From Vreelandella piezotolerans (GTDB lineage: Bacteria; Pseudomonadota; Gammaproteobacteria; Pseudomonadales; Halomonadaceae), in the NCBI RefSeq assembly GCF_012427705.1, contig NZ_CP048602.1:3534001-3598000 (forward strand): DNA of 64,000 bases, read 5' to 3'. The position numbers and the translations under genes were made by a program. Positions 1-8,668 of the stretch are shown piece after piece; position 1 is the stretch's first letter, and each line of letters opens with the position of its first letter. The notes under the pieces were generated by a model. It saw only the letters and a program-made list of their open reading frames with translations. It was not told where the DNA came from and ran no database searches.

Positions 1-219
1 TCACCATTGTAGTGTCCCTTGGGACTTGGATTTGGTTACGGCCTATGCCGCAACCAGCCTGGGTGTGACGGGGTACATCCCGCCAAGGTGGTCCGTCACG
101 CCCAATTCTTTAGCTCCAGCGGTTTGTTGACTGCCTGTTGCGAGACCGCCAGAGGTGAGCCGAGCCATCACCTTTACATGGCCATGCTAGCCATAGCGTT
201 ACTTGTTGGGCCTTAGAAC
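1..219. other. Non-coding stretch with clustered stem-loops (possible structured RNA)
   Basis: No convincing gene is seen here. The + strand can fold into successive hairpins: GTCCC/GGGAC (14-18 with 21-25); GGTT-A-CGGC/GCCG-C-AACC (34-42 with 47-55); a 12-bp helix pairing 60-71 with 93-104, complete if T64-G100 is read as a G-U wobble; GCGGT/ACCGC (119-123 with 145-149); and AGGTGA/TCACCT (153-158 with 168-173). Such density suggests a structured RNA or the non-coding end of a mobile element cut by the window edge. The family is not recognised. Transcription from either strand is unproven. Confidence 0.35.
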
Positions 220-1077
220 TTATTGCACCAACTCGCCTTGCCTATCACGATAGGCGGCCAGGGCTGCCGCCCCCTCTGCCGCGTTAGCGAAACTCCATAG
301 CCCCCGTTCAGAGCCCTCCATAATCATGGCATGGACGGCTTGCTCAACCGCCTCACGCAGGGCGACTAAACGTGGTTCGTTACGAGAAAAGCCGGCTTCC
401 AATTCGAGAATTTCATCGGCATCCACGAAGCGAAATACATCGCCTTGAGCTTGTACCGAATAAATGCGTTTTGAGGCCACCACCGTTCTCCATACTTCAC
501 CGGTTTGACTACTAATCGCTCGTAGAAACACAGTGATCACGTCCTCACGGTATCTAGAACTCGCGCCAATACCGAGAAAGCGTGCGCCTGCTCCGCCGGT
601 CAGCGTATTGGTGTCGTAACCGATAATGCCGCCCTCTAAAATGACGCCCGCATAGAGCAGCGGAGATGGCGGAGGGAGCGGGTTACCGTTTGCATCCGCA
701 AAGCTTTGCCGCTGGTCTCGAATAATCTGCCGCTCAGTTAGCACACTGGAAAGCCGGTTACGCTCTAACACCCTAAACCACCTACCCCCGCCTGCGTCCT
801 GGAGAGCGCGAATGAGGACTGCCGCCCCGCCTTGGGAAACTGCCTTTGAATAGTGGGGCGCCCCGGCTTCCGTTTCGCGATGCTGCCCGGTCATATCAGG
901 AAAATCATAAACAGCAGCGACAACGGGCTCAGGTGGAAGCGGAAGTGTGGCCAAACTTGGCGTCGTACGAGTCTCAGGAGTGAAGGGCTGCAAACGTTGT
1001 GGAGAGGCACACCCGGCAAGTGCAACGGTCAGCGCCAATACCAGCATGAGATTTGGTGTCAGTGGCAATTTCGTCAT
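220..1077 (-). CDS. csgG: Curli secretion outer-membrane lipoprotein CsgG
   Basis: CsgG is the lipoprotein that forms the nonameric outer-membrane pore through which curli subunits leave the cell. The 285-residue product starts with a lipoprotein signal ending in a lipobox (LAGC, Cys at about residue 23). The body carries CsgG-family features: an early VAAVYDFPD strand, WFRVLERNRL, an ALLYAGV-like LLYAGVILEGGIIGYDTNT segment, and GEVWRTVVASKRIYS near the pore region. The ATG is preceded by AGGA at proper spacing. It lies 75 bp downstream of csgF on the same strand, so the two are probably cotranscribed. Length is close to that of E. coli CsgG. No csgE, csgA or csgB is in the window. Confidence 0.93.
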   Translation of the reverse strand: MTKLPLTPNLMLVLALTVALAGCASPQRLQPFTPETRTTPSLATLPLPPEPVVAAVYDFPDMTGQHRETEAGAPHYSKAVSQGGAAVLIRALQDAGGGRWFRVLERNRLSSVLTERQIIRDQRQSFADANGNPLPPPSPLLYAGVILEGGIIGYDTNTLTGGAGARFLGIGASSRYREDVITVFLRAISSQTGEVWRTVVASKRIYSVQAQGDVFRFVDADEILELEAGFSRNEPRLVALREAVEQAVHAMIMEGSERGLWSFANAAEGAAALAAYRDRQGELVQ

Positions 1078-1152
1078 GTCGACGTCCTGTTCGTACTTGG
1101 CTGAATAATCAAGGCCGCCAAGCGGCTCACTGGGCGCTGCTGCTTTTTATCA

Positions 1153-1614
1153 TTACTGCACTTGTAGTGTTGGAACGGTCACTTCCGTTTGGCTGCCATC
1201 TGTGGTGTTCTCGATCACAAGATGAACGCCCTCGAGGCCACGACTGAAGGAAATCACCTGCTCACCGAAAACAATGCGGCCCTCTTCAGCAGCGTTCTCA
1301 CCAAAAATGGCTTCATTAACTTGCTGTGAAAGACTGCTCAGCATGCGACTCTGGAGTTGACGTACGAACTGGTCTGCAGGGCTATTGCTATACCGAGAGG
1401 CTGCCGATGAGCCGGTCTCTTTGTGTTTATTCTGTCGTTCGGCCAGGCCAATCAGGTGGGCTGAATTGAACGCATCGCCACCGAAGGAGGGGTTATTAGG
1501 GCGATATACATAATCAGAGCTTTTAGCGCTTACTCCCCAAACACTGCTCACAGCACCTAAGAAAATAAGCCAAGCAAGCCGCCTGTTGAACCTTTTTGTA
1601 CATTTAACGTTCAC
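1153..1614 (-). CDS. csgF: Curli assembly factor CsgF
   Basis: CsgF is the small extracellular factor that couples the CsgG pore to curli nucleation at the cell surface. The 153-residue product has a basic N-terminus and hydrophobic segment (about residues 10-30) that act as a Sec signal. The mature N-terminus contains the family hallmark YRPNNPSFGGD, which in E. coli CsgF inserts into the CsgG channel. The rest, with LQSRMLSSLSQQVNEAIFG, fits the family. AGGGGG precedes the ATG. It is first in a csgF-csgG unit. In enterobacteria csgE lies just upstream of csgF; here the 377 bp upstream holds no gene, so csgE must be elsewhere or absent. Confidence 0.93.
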   Translation of the reverse strand: MNVKCTKRFNRRLAWLIFLGAVSSVWGVSAKSSDYVYRPNNPSFGGDAFNSAHLIGLAERQNKHKETGSSAASRYSNSPADQFVRQLQSRMLSSLSQQVNEAIFGENAAEEGRIVFGEQVISFSRGLEGVHLVIENTTDGSQTEVTVPTLQVQ

Positions 1615-1991
1615 ATAAGCCCCCTATAGTTCGTCGGTTTTTACACTAACCTCTAGTACAACAACATCATGAGATAATCGAAGCAGCATCAATGCTTCAC
1701 ATAATGATGACGTTATTATTAATAGAGAGCCTTCAAAACAACCATGCAACAAATAACTAAAAAATATCCACCCACTCCCATAACATCTAGAAGCGCTTCT
1801 GCATCTTTGTTTTGCTATGTTGATTTTGGTTATTTTGAGGATTTTAACTATAAGGTTAACTTACTATTCTAGCCGTGCATTTTAGCCACACGGAAAAAAG
1901 CCTGAATAACCAGAAAAACAATATGTCAACATGACGCGCCTAGTCACCTAAACGTACAGCCAAGTATTGCATACACTCTACCCGTGACTAT
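1615..1991. other. AT-rich gene-free region upstream of csgF
   Basis: This 377-bp stretch is clearly more AT-rich than its neighbours and has no usable reading frame. It should hold the csgF promoter (minus strand) and the end of the ABC transporter transcript. A perfect 12-bp palindrome, AGAAGCGCTTCT, sits at 1789-1800 and may be a regulator site. I found no clear rho-independent terminator or convincing -35/-10 pair. Confidence 0.5.
1789..1800. promoter_or_regulatory. Perfect palindrome in the csgF upstream region
   Basis: AGAAGCGCTTCT is a perfect 12-bp dyad about 175 bp upstream of the csgF start in an AT-rich control region. It could be an operator. It does not match the CsgD or OmpR consensus as I know them, so the protein that would bind is unknown. 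Confidence 0.3.
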
Positions 1992-3755
1992 TTAATTCAG
2001 TTGACTAAACTGCAGCGCTGCCAAATGGCGATAAAGATCGCTGTGCTCCATCAGCGTCGCATGCGTGCCTGATGCCACTAGCCGTCCTTCTTGAAACACG
2101 AGGAGTCGATCCGCATGCACCACAGTGGCCAAACGGTGGGCAATCACGATGCTGGTTCGCCCCTGCATCAAACGGTCGAGGGCTTTCTGCACCAGCCGTT
2201 CGCTTTCGGCGTCCAGCGCGCTGGTGGCTTCGTCCAGCAGCAGTATCGCGGGATCTTTCAACAATGCGCGGGCAATGGCCAGCCGTTGGCGCTGTCCGCC
2301 CGAGAGCTGCACCCCACCCGGCCCCAGCGGCGTGTCGAACCCTTGTGGCAGCGCCTCGATGAACGCTAATGCGTTGGCATCCTGCGCGGCTTGCCGAAGC
2401 TGTGGCTCGGTGGCTTCTGGGCAGCCGTAGCGCAGGTTATCCGCCACCGTGACACTGAACAGCACCGGTGACTGGGCCACCAGCCCCAGCGCGCCGCGCA
2501 GCTCACCAAGCGCCAGGGTGCGAATATCGACCCCGTCTAGCATGACCTGTCCTTGGTCCGGATCGTAAAAACGCAGCAGCAGCGCCAGCAGCGTGCTTTT
2601 TCCCGCTCCGGAAGGCCCCACCACCGCGACCCGCTCGCCGGGATGAATATGCAGATCGATCGCGTCCAAGGCAGGCAGCTCGCGGCCAGGGTACGTGAAG
2701 CGAACCTTCGCTAGCGTTAGCGCCCCTTGCAGTGGCTGAGCTAACGTTACTGGCTGCGTCGGCGACCTGATGGTGGGGGGCGTATCGAGTAACTCCAGCA
2801 AGCGCTCGGCCGCCCCAGCCGCCCGCTGCACATCCCCTGCCACCTCCGCCAATGTCGCGACGGCCCCCGCAGCCAGCACGGCATAAAAGATAAACGCGGA
2901 CAGCTCTCCTGCGCTCATGCTCCCTTCCAGCACCGAAAGACCGCCTTGCCACAGCATCACGCCTACAGCGCTGAACACCACCAGCATGGCCACCCCGGTT
3001 AGCCACGCCCGCTGGCGGGTACGCGCCACGGCGCTACCAAAAGCTCGCTCGACGCGCTGGCCGTAGTAGCGTCGTTCCGACGTTTCGTGGGTGAAGGCTT
3101 GCACGGTTTGCAGGCCGCTGAGCACCTCGTCGGCGTAGCGCCCCAATTCCGCCACGTGGTTTTGGCTAGTACGCGATAGCTGCCGCACCCGTCGGCCGTA
3201 CCAGACGATGGGCAGTAGCGTCGCAGGAATACCTACCAGCACCAGCGCCGAGAGCCAGGGCTGAGTCAGCAGCATCAGCACGACCGCACCGACCAGCATG
3301 ACGCCATTGCGTAGCGCCAAGGAAATCGACGAGCCAAACAGGCTCTGCAGCACGCTCGTATCCGCCGTGAGCCGCGAGGCAATGTCACCGGCGGCACGCC
3401 CGTCGTGAGCGCTTTCGAAAAAGCTGGGTTCCAACGTCAGTAGATGCTCGAACACGTGCTGGCGCAGATCTGCCGCTAGGCGCTCACCGATCCAGGTCAC
3501 TTGGTAATAGCGTAGCGCCGAGGCGGCCGCCAGCAGTGCCACGACACCGAGCATTAGCCCTAGCGTCGTGGCAAGCGCCTGAGCATCGGCCGCCAAAAAG
3601 CCTTGGTCGATGACGCGTTTCAGCCCATGCCCCAGCAGCAGCACGCTGCCCGACGCAATGAGTAGCGCACACCCCGCCAGCGCTACGCGCAGCTGGTAAG
3701 GGCGCAAAAAGTGCAGCAGCCGAAGAAGCGTGCGTCGATTGGCGGGTGAAGACAT
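1992..3755 (-). CDS. MsbA-type ABC exporter (fused permease and ATPase)
   Basis: A half-size ABC exporter of 587 residues: six membrane helices in about residues 20-310, then a nucleotide-binding domain. The ATPase motifs are complete: Walker A GPSGAGKST (about 380), Q-loop, signature LSGGQRQRLAIARAL (about 485), Walker B ILLLDEATSALD and the switch histidine in IVIAHRLAT. It would work as a homodimer in the inner membrane, exporting a lipid or hydrophobic compound. The sequence fits the broad ABC_MTABC/MsbA-like group often labelled as lipid A or multidrug exporters; the substrate cannot be told. It is alone on the minus strand, divergent from the DUF4149 gene. The start at 3755 places a normal N-terminal linker before helix 1. 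Confidence 0.9.
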   Translation of the reverse strand: MSSPANRRTLLRLLHFLRPYQLRVALAGCALLIASGSVLLLGHGLKRVIDQGFLAADAQALATTLGLMLGVVALLAAASALRYYQVTWIGERLAADLRQHVFEHLLTLEPSFFESAHDGRAAGDIASRLTADTSVLQSLFGSSISLALRNGVMLVGAVVLMLLTQPWLSALVLVGIPATLLPIVWYGRRVRQLSRTSQNHVAELGRYADEVLSGLQTVQAFTHETSERRYYGQRVERAFGSAVARTRQRAWLTGVAMLVVFSAVGVMLWQGGLSVLEGSMSAGELSAFIFYAVLAAGAVATLAEVAGDVQRAAGAAERLLELLDTPPTIRSPTQPVTLAQPLQGALTLAKVRFTYPGRELPALDAIDLHIHPGERVAVVGPSGAGKSTLLALLLRFYDPDQGQVMLDGVDIRTLALGELRGALGLVAQSPVLFSVTVADNLRYGCPEATEPQLRQAAQDANALAFIEALPQGFDTPLGPGGVQLSGGQRQRLAIARALLKDPAILLLDEATSALDAESERLVQKALDRLMQGRTSIVIAHRLATVVHADRLLVFQEGRLVASGTHATLMEHSDLYRHLAALQFSQLN

Positions 3756-3888
3756 AAGCGGTCAGGGTCTCTGTGATCGGCAGCCGTTAGCGTTGTCTGG
3801 ATAGCGTACGCGCCCGCCATGCTGTACATTAATTATACGAAAAGATAATCAAGAAACAGTGGTGTACTAAATACAGGAGGAAAGAGCC

Positions 3889-4281
3889 ATGCTGAACCTC
3901 GTATCGCTTTGGCTAACGGCTATTTTATTTGGCGGAATGAGCCTGTTCTCCTTTGGCTTGGCGGCCTTTTTGCTGTCCGTTTTGCCGAACGACACCGCCA
4001 GGGCCACACTTCGACGCGCTTTTCCTCCTTTTTATCTGTTCGTGCTCGTCGTCTCCATGTTAACGGCCCTACTGATGTGGCGTATCGACTATGTGTCGTC
4101 GATTCTCATGGCGACCATTGCGCTGTCGGTGATACCTACACGGCAAGCGCTCATGCCTGCCATCAATCGCGCCACTGACTCAGGCCAGCATGCACGCTTC
4201 AAGCGACTTCACGGGCTATCGGTGGCCATTGGCCTGGCACACATCGCGCTCAGTGGCTACGTATTGGCGAGGTTCGTTTGA
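3889..4281 (+). CDS. DUF4149-like small membrane protein
   Basis: A 130-residue integral membrane protein with about four predicted hydrophobic segments (residues 5-30, 47-65, 70-88 and 112-128). The layout, with an early LFGGMSLFSFG motif and the conserved LPPFYLF-like AFPPFYLFVLVVS, fits the DUF4149 family, whose function is unknown. A strong Shine-Dalgarno, AGGAGG, precedes the ATG. It stands alone and is convergent with the MFS gene; the two coding ends overlap by 25 bp (4257-4281). The family assignment is from memory of the motif pattern, so it is moderately sure. Confidence 0.7.
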   Translation: MLNLVSLWLTAILFGGMSLFSFGLAAFLLSVLPNDTARATLRRAFPPFYLFVLVVSMLTALLMWRIDYVSSILMATIALSVIPTRQALMPAINRATDSGQHARFKRLHGLSVAIGLAHIALSGYVLARFV

Positions 4282-5573
4282 GCGCTGGTATCACCGGGCT
4301 CGGTGGTCACGCTCTCCTCGTAAGGCTCGCCATTTTCATCGAGCAGCTGCTGATCGTAAGCGGCTTGAAGCCCCGTGTCCTCCTCGCTGTCTAGTAGCGC
4401 GGGCGTCTCTTCGGTCAAGTAATCGATATGGCCAGGATAAAGAGGCGACAAAAGCGCAATGAACACGCCCGCCACGCAAAAGAGCGAAAACGCATTCGCG
4501 TAGCCTAGTTGGTCGACCAAAGCCCCTATCACGGGTGATCCAATGGCTTGGCCTAACGCACACGCCATGAACGGCAAAACAGGCCCTAGGGAAAGCCGAC
4601 CTGGCAAGAGACGAATACCGGTCATCAGGTAAAGCCCTGTCAGACTCATATAGGCCCCGCCGAATATCAGCGCAGAGAACATGGCCAAGCCCAGCTGATT
4701 GGGGCTAGCGGCCAGCAGCACCAAGCTCGCTGAGAGCATCATCAGCATCAGCGCTTGGGTAATCGGTGGGTTATTGCGATCGGCTAGATCGCTCACCACG
4801 GCGCCTCCCAAACCTGCCACGCCTGCGGCAAACCATAGCCAGCCGGTCAAGTGCCCCGATAAGCCGCCCAACGACACCAGAAGATCTGGTGCAAACAGCC
4901 AGTACGGCGCTGCCACGAAGCCCATGGCAAATGCAAAGAGTGCCAGGCGTACCAGGCGAGACCACTGCTGGCGCGAGAGAGGCTCCGGTGGTGCAGCGTC
5001 GGCGGGCACCACACGAGAGACCGAAGGAATGAAGAGCCAAGCCGCTAACACGCCCAGGCCTGCAAGAACGGCAAAGGCGGCATACGTCACGCGCCATGCA
5101 TCCGAAAGAAATACGACGGTCGGCACCGCCACGATGATACCGATACTCGTCCCCGCATTCATGATCGAACTGACGCGCCCATGCATGGTACGACTCACCA
5201 AGGCCTGCATGGCTGCCGTTAGCGCAGGCATCATCAAGCCCGTGCACACCCCGCAGATAAATACCCCTACGCCGAGCAGCGAGGCACTACCGGCCTGACT
5301 AATCACCGCTAGGCCAGCCACGCCCAGCGTTCCGGAGAGCATGGCTAGATATCGAGCGCCTAACCAGTCGGCCGCCATGGGCGCCATCAGCGTGGCCAGC
5401 ACAAAGCTCAAAAAGGGCAACGCCCCAATGACGCCGATCATCGCGGGCGTGATCGACAGCTCCGTACTGATGGAGGGCACAAAGAGACCAAAGGCGAAAC
5501 GTGCCAGCCCGTAACTGATCGCCACCAGCGCAGCACCAAAGAGAGCAAAGCCCATGTTCGATAAGGTTTTCAT
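4257..5573 (-). CDS. MFS transporter with an acidic C-terminal tail
   Basis: A major facilitator superfamily carrier of 438 residues with twelve likely membrane helices. The start GFALFGAALVAISYGLARFAFG resembles the YbfB/YjiJ-type and cyanate-like carriers. The substrate is unknown. The last roughly 60 residues, after YPGHIDYLTEE, are hydrophilic and strongly acidic (ALLDSEEDTG and similar) and are unusual for this family; they should lie in the cytoplasm. I chose the ATG at 5573 because GGAG lies at good spacing before it; a GTG at 5582 would add three residues. The 3' end overlaps the end of the convergent DUF4149 gene, within the part that encodes the tail. Confidence 0.85.
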   Translation of the reverse strand: MKTLSNMGFALFGAALVAISYGLARFAFGLFVPSISTELSITPAMIGVIGALPFLSFVLATLMAPMAADWLGARYLAMLSGTLGVAGLAVISQAGSASLLGVGVFICGVCTGLMMPALTAAMQALVSRTMHGRVSSIMNAGTSIGIIVAVPTVVFLSDAWRVTYAAFAVLAGLGVLAAWLFIPSVSRVVPADAAPPEPLSRQQWSRLVRLALFAFAMGFVAAPYWLFAPDLLVSLGGLSGHLTGWLWFAAGVAGLGGAVVSDLADRNNPPITQALMLMMLSASLVLLAASPNQLGLAMFSALIFGGAYMSLTGLYLMTGIRLLPGRLSLGPVLPFMACALGQAIGSPVIGALVDQLGYANAFSLFCVAGVFIALLSPLYPGHIDYLTEETPALLDSEEDTGLQAAYDQQLLDENGEPYEESVTTEPGDTSAQTNLANT

Positions 5574-5873
5574 ACACTGCACTCCGCCGCCGCGCTTCGC
5601 CTAAAGGTAATGTCCATGGGCATCGTGCAGGCAACACGCGTGATGAGCAATGCATGCCTTCCTTCATTGAATAAAACCATGCTTAGCTCGCTTAATCACA
5701 CCCAATACTACGTTTTGTTCGAATTCCCATCTCCGACATTCATCAGCGCCTCCCCTGCGAACATCGTTGCTTTGAAAGCAACAAACACATCTCTTTTGGC
5801 ACTCGTTCCTGCCCGCCAAGTCGCTTAGCGTTACCGATGCCCACAACGACACAGACAACGGCAAGGACAGGAC
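5574..5873. other. Divergent control region between MFS and M20 genes
   Basis: A 300-bp region without a supported gene. It should contain promoters for the MFS gene (left) and for the M20-abgT pair (right). The most striking element is a 17-bp perfect palindrome at 5766-5782, listed separately. Confidence 0.5.
5766..5782. promoter_or_regulatory. 17-bp perfect palindrome upstream of the M20-abgT pair
   Basis: GTTGCTTT-G-AAAGCAAC is an 8+1+8 perfect dyad, 91 bp before the amidohydrolase start. The size and symmetry are those of an operator for a dimeric repressor or activator. The LysR gene at 8669-9565 is the nearest regulator candidate; a GntR or LacI protein encoded elsewhere is also possible. 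Confidence 0.45.
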
Positions 5874-7043
5874 ATGCATTCATCCCCCTTTTTCACCCAG
5901 CCACAAATTGAAGACGCGGTGGCCGTGCGCCATCAGCTTCACCAGCATCCAGAGCTCAAATTCGAGGAAACCGACACGGCCAAACGGGTGGCCGAACGGC
6001 TGACGTCACTGGGCTATAAGGTCACCGAAGGCATTGCTACCACCGGCGTACTGGCCGAGCTGGACACCGGCCGTAAAGGCCCTGTGATTGCCTTTCGGGC
6101 CGATATGGATGCGCTGCCGATCAAAGAAGCCAACGGCTTTGCGCACCGCTCCCAACGAGAAGGGCTGATGCACGCCTGCGGCCACGATGGACACACAGCG
6201 ACGCTGCTGCTCGCCGCTGAAGCGATTATCGCCCAGCGCGATCAGCTCTGCGGCTACATCAAACTGCTGTTTCAGCCAGGAGAAGAGGGTGGAAACGGGG
6301 CCGATAAGATGGTCAAAGCGGGCGTGCTCCAAAACCCGCAGGTAGACGCGATTTTTGGCTACCACAACCGCCCTGGCTTTCCCGAAGGGCAGCTGTTCGT
6401 CAAACCAGGCTCCGCCATGGGCGGTAACGACACCTTCAAAATCACCATTGAAGGCGTCTCCGGCCACGCAGCCATGCCGCATTTAGCAGTCGACCCGATC
6501 TATGTTGGCGCGTCTCTCGTTCAGCAGCTGCAAGGGCTGGTGGGCCGCCATAAATCACCGTTGGAAGCAGGCGTGATTACCGTCGCGGCGTTTCATGCTG
6601 GCGGCGCCGCCAACGTGATTCCAGGCCAAGCAGAGCTGCTGGTCAACATCCGCAGCGACCGGGAAAGCTCCCGCGCCGCGCTGGTCGGCAAGCTGGAACA
6701 GGTCGTGAACGGGGTGTGTTCCGCCCACGGCGCGCGCTTCCAACTAGAGCATCAGCACCAGATCCCTCCGCTCGTGAACGACGCCGCTTGGTCAGAACGC
6801 GTGCTGGCGATTGCCGCCGAGCACGGCGTCAGCGCCGATATTCAGCAGTTGGACTACATGCCCACCATGGGCGCCGAGGATTTTGCGTTCTACCTGCAAG
6901 AAGTACCGGGGTGTTTCTTCTTTGTGGGGAACGGCGACAGCGCCTATCTGCACAACGAACGCTACGACTTCAACGATGCCATTCTGCCCGTTGCAGGCGG
7001 CATGTTCGTGGCGCTCGCCACCTCACTGCTCAAGCGCGACTAA
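5874..7043 (+). CDS. M20 family amidohydrolase (hippurate hydrolase-like)
   Basis: A 389-residue metallopeptidase of the M20D group, which cleaves amide bonds of N-acyl amino acids and related compounds in the cytoplasm. Metal-binding and catalytic motifs are present: FRADMDALPI, MHACGHDGHT (about 100), FQPGEEGGNGA (about 135), and the late TMGAEDFAFYL. The dimerisation domain with GVSGHAAMPH lies between. It sits 67 bp upstream of an AbgT-type transporter, which suggests import and cleavage of an acylated amino acid or a p-aminobenzoyl-glutamate-like compound. The ATG follows AAGGACAGGAC. Enzymes of this type are often named hippurate hydrolase or amidohydrolase; the true substrate is not shown by sequence. 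Confidence 0.9.
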   Translation: MHSSPFFTQPQIEDAVAVRHQLHQHPELKFEETDTAKRVAERLTSLGYKVTEGIATTGVLAELDTGRKGPVIAFRADMDALPIKEANGFAHRSQREGLMHACGHDGHTATLLLAAEAIIAQRDQLCGYIKLLFQPGEEGGNGADKMVKAGVLQNPQVDAIFGYHNRPGFPEGQLFVKPGSAMGGNDTFKITIEGVSGHAAMPHLAVDPIYVGASLVQQLQGLVGRHKSPLEAGVITVAAFHAGGAANVIPGQAELLVNIRSDRESSRAALVGKLEQVVNGVCSAHGARFQLEHQHQIPPLVNDAAWSERVLAIAAEHGVSADIQQLDYMPTMGAEDFAFYLQEVPGCFFFVGNGDSAYLHNERYDFNDAILPVAGGMFVALATSLLKRD

Positions 7044-7110
7044 CAGCGCTCGCCGCCACGCACGTGGCCTAACAACGTTCAACAACAAGGCTTAAAATAA
7101 GGAAACTGTC

Positions 7111-8616
7111 ATGCAAGGTGTTCTCGCATCCATCGAACGGGTAGGCAACAAGCTGCCGCACCCGTTTATCCTATTCGCGATCTTGGCCGCGCTGGTGGTG
7201 GTCATTTCCGCCATGTTAGCGGCGCTAGGCGTCTCGGCGATCAACCCACAAACCGAGGCTGAAGTGACCGTTCGCAGCCTGCTCTCGGCGGATGGTGTGG
7301 AGTTCATGCTGACCAGCGTGGTCAGTAACTTCGTCAACTTCCCGCCGCTGGGGCTGATTTTGGTGGTGATGTTCGGCATTGGGCTGGCCGATAAAGTAGG
7401 TCTGATGTCCACGCTGATGCAGGTGAGCGTCGCCAAAGCGCCGCCCTCGCTGCTGACGTTTTGCGTATTTATGGCGGGTATTTGCGGCAGCATTGCTTCC
7501 GATGCCAACTACCTCATCCTGATCCCGCTGGCCGCGATGGTCTACTACTCAGTGGGCAGGCATCCCGTGGCGGGGGCCGCCGCTGCTTACGCAGCCGCCG
7601 GGGCTGGGTTTGATGCCAGCCTGTTCATTACCGTGGGCGATGCGCTGTTTGCGGGTATCACGACCGATGCTGCTCGGCTGGTGGATCCAGATGCCTACAT
7701 TTCGCCCGTGGATAACTACTACTTCGTGGCCTGCTCGGTCTTCGTGCTAGCGGCCGTCGGCACCCTGCTGGTCGATAAAGTGGTGGAGCCGCGGCTGCAG
7801 CGCACGCTCCCCATGGGTAAAGATTTCAAAACCGAGGTGGTCACGCCGACGCTGACGGAAGCCGAAAAGCGCGGCCTCAAGCGCGTAGGACTGGCAACGC
7901 TGGCCTACATTGCCCTGGTGCTGCTGGTAGTGCTGCCCGAAGCCTCGCCGCTGCGCAACGAGGACGGCGGTTTGATTCCTTCGCCGTTTCTGCGCTCGCT
8001 CGTGCCGCTGATGTTTATCTACTTCGTCACCATTGGGTTGGTGTACGGCATCACCACCGGCAAGATTACCCGCAGCCGCGACGTGCCCCAGCGTATGGCG
8101 GAATCGGCCAGCGACCTCGCCCCTACTCTGGTGCTGTTCTTCGCGATTTCGCAGTTCATTGCCTACTTCCGCTGGTCGGAGCTTGGCCAGTTCATTGCCA
8201 TCGAAGGTTCGAACGTGCTGCAAAGCACCGGCTTTACAGGACTTCCCCTCGTGGGGGCGTTCATCGCCATGAGCGCGGTGCTGAACGTCTTCATGACCAG
8301 CGGCTCGGCGCAGTGGGCGCTCATGGCCCCGGTGTTCGTGCCCATGCTGATGATGATCGACTTCGACCCCGCCTTCGTGCTGGCGATGTTCCGTATTGGG
8401 GATTCCAGCACCAACATCATTTCGCCCATGAGCCCCTACTTTTCGGTAGCACTGGTGTACATGCAGCGCTACAAACCGGACATGGGTCTGGGCACGCTGA
8501 TCGCCACCATGCTGCCCCTTGCCATGGGCTTCTTGCTGGCGTGGTCGGCGTTTCTGATGTTCTGGCTGATGATGGGTTGGCCGATTGGCCCCGGTGTTTA
8601 CATGATGGCGAGCTAG
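7111..8616 (+). CDS. AbgT family transporter
   Basis: A 501-residue inner-membrane carrier of the AbgT family (import of p-aminobenzoyl-glutamate in E. coli; some members export sulfonamides). The N-terminal ERVGNKLPHPFILF is typical, as are SDANYLILIPLAAMVYYSVGRHP and the C-terminal MTSGSAQWALMAPVFVPM with IGDSSTNIISPMSPYF. About ten to twelve hydrophobic helices are visible. AAGGAAA precedes the ATG. It follows the M20 gene by 67 bp, a pairing that mirrors E. coli abgAB-abgT, where the peptidase cleaves what the carrier brings in. A LysR gene is convergent downstream. Confidence 0.9.
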   Translation: MQGVLASIERVGNKLPHPFILFAILAALVVVISAMLAALGVSAINPQTEAEVTVRSLLSADGVEFMLTSVVSNFVNFPPLGLILVVMFGIGLADKVGLMSTLMQVSVAKAPPSLLTFCVFMAGICGSIASDANYLILIPLAAMVYYSVGRHPVAGAAAAYAAAGAGFDASLFITVGDALFAGITTDAARLVDPDAYISPVDNYYFVACSVFVLAAVGTLLVDKVVEPRLQRTLPMGKDFKTEVVTPTLTEAEKRGLKRVGLATLAYIALVLLVVLPEASPLRNEDGGLIPSPFLRSLVPLMFIYFVTIGLVYGITTGKITRSRDVPQRMAESASDLAPTLVLFFAISQFIAYFRWSELGQFIAIEGSNVLQSTGFTGLPLVGAFIAMSAVLNVFMTSGSAQWALMAPVFVPMLMMIDFDPAFVLAMFRIGDSSTNIISPMSPYFSVALVYMQRYKPDMGLGTLIATMLPLAMGFLLAWSAFLMFWLMMGWPIGPGVYMMAS

Positions 8617-8668
8617 GGTCAATATGAAAAGTTGGTGAGCGCAGGCAATTTTCAGACAGAGCCTAACG

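Noticed and set aside
19..216. A 65-codon frame in the left-edge region
   Set aside because: No ribosome-binding site and no family resemblance; the DNA is better explained by RNA-like stem-loops.
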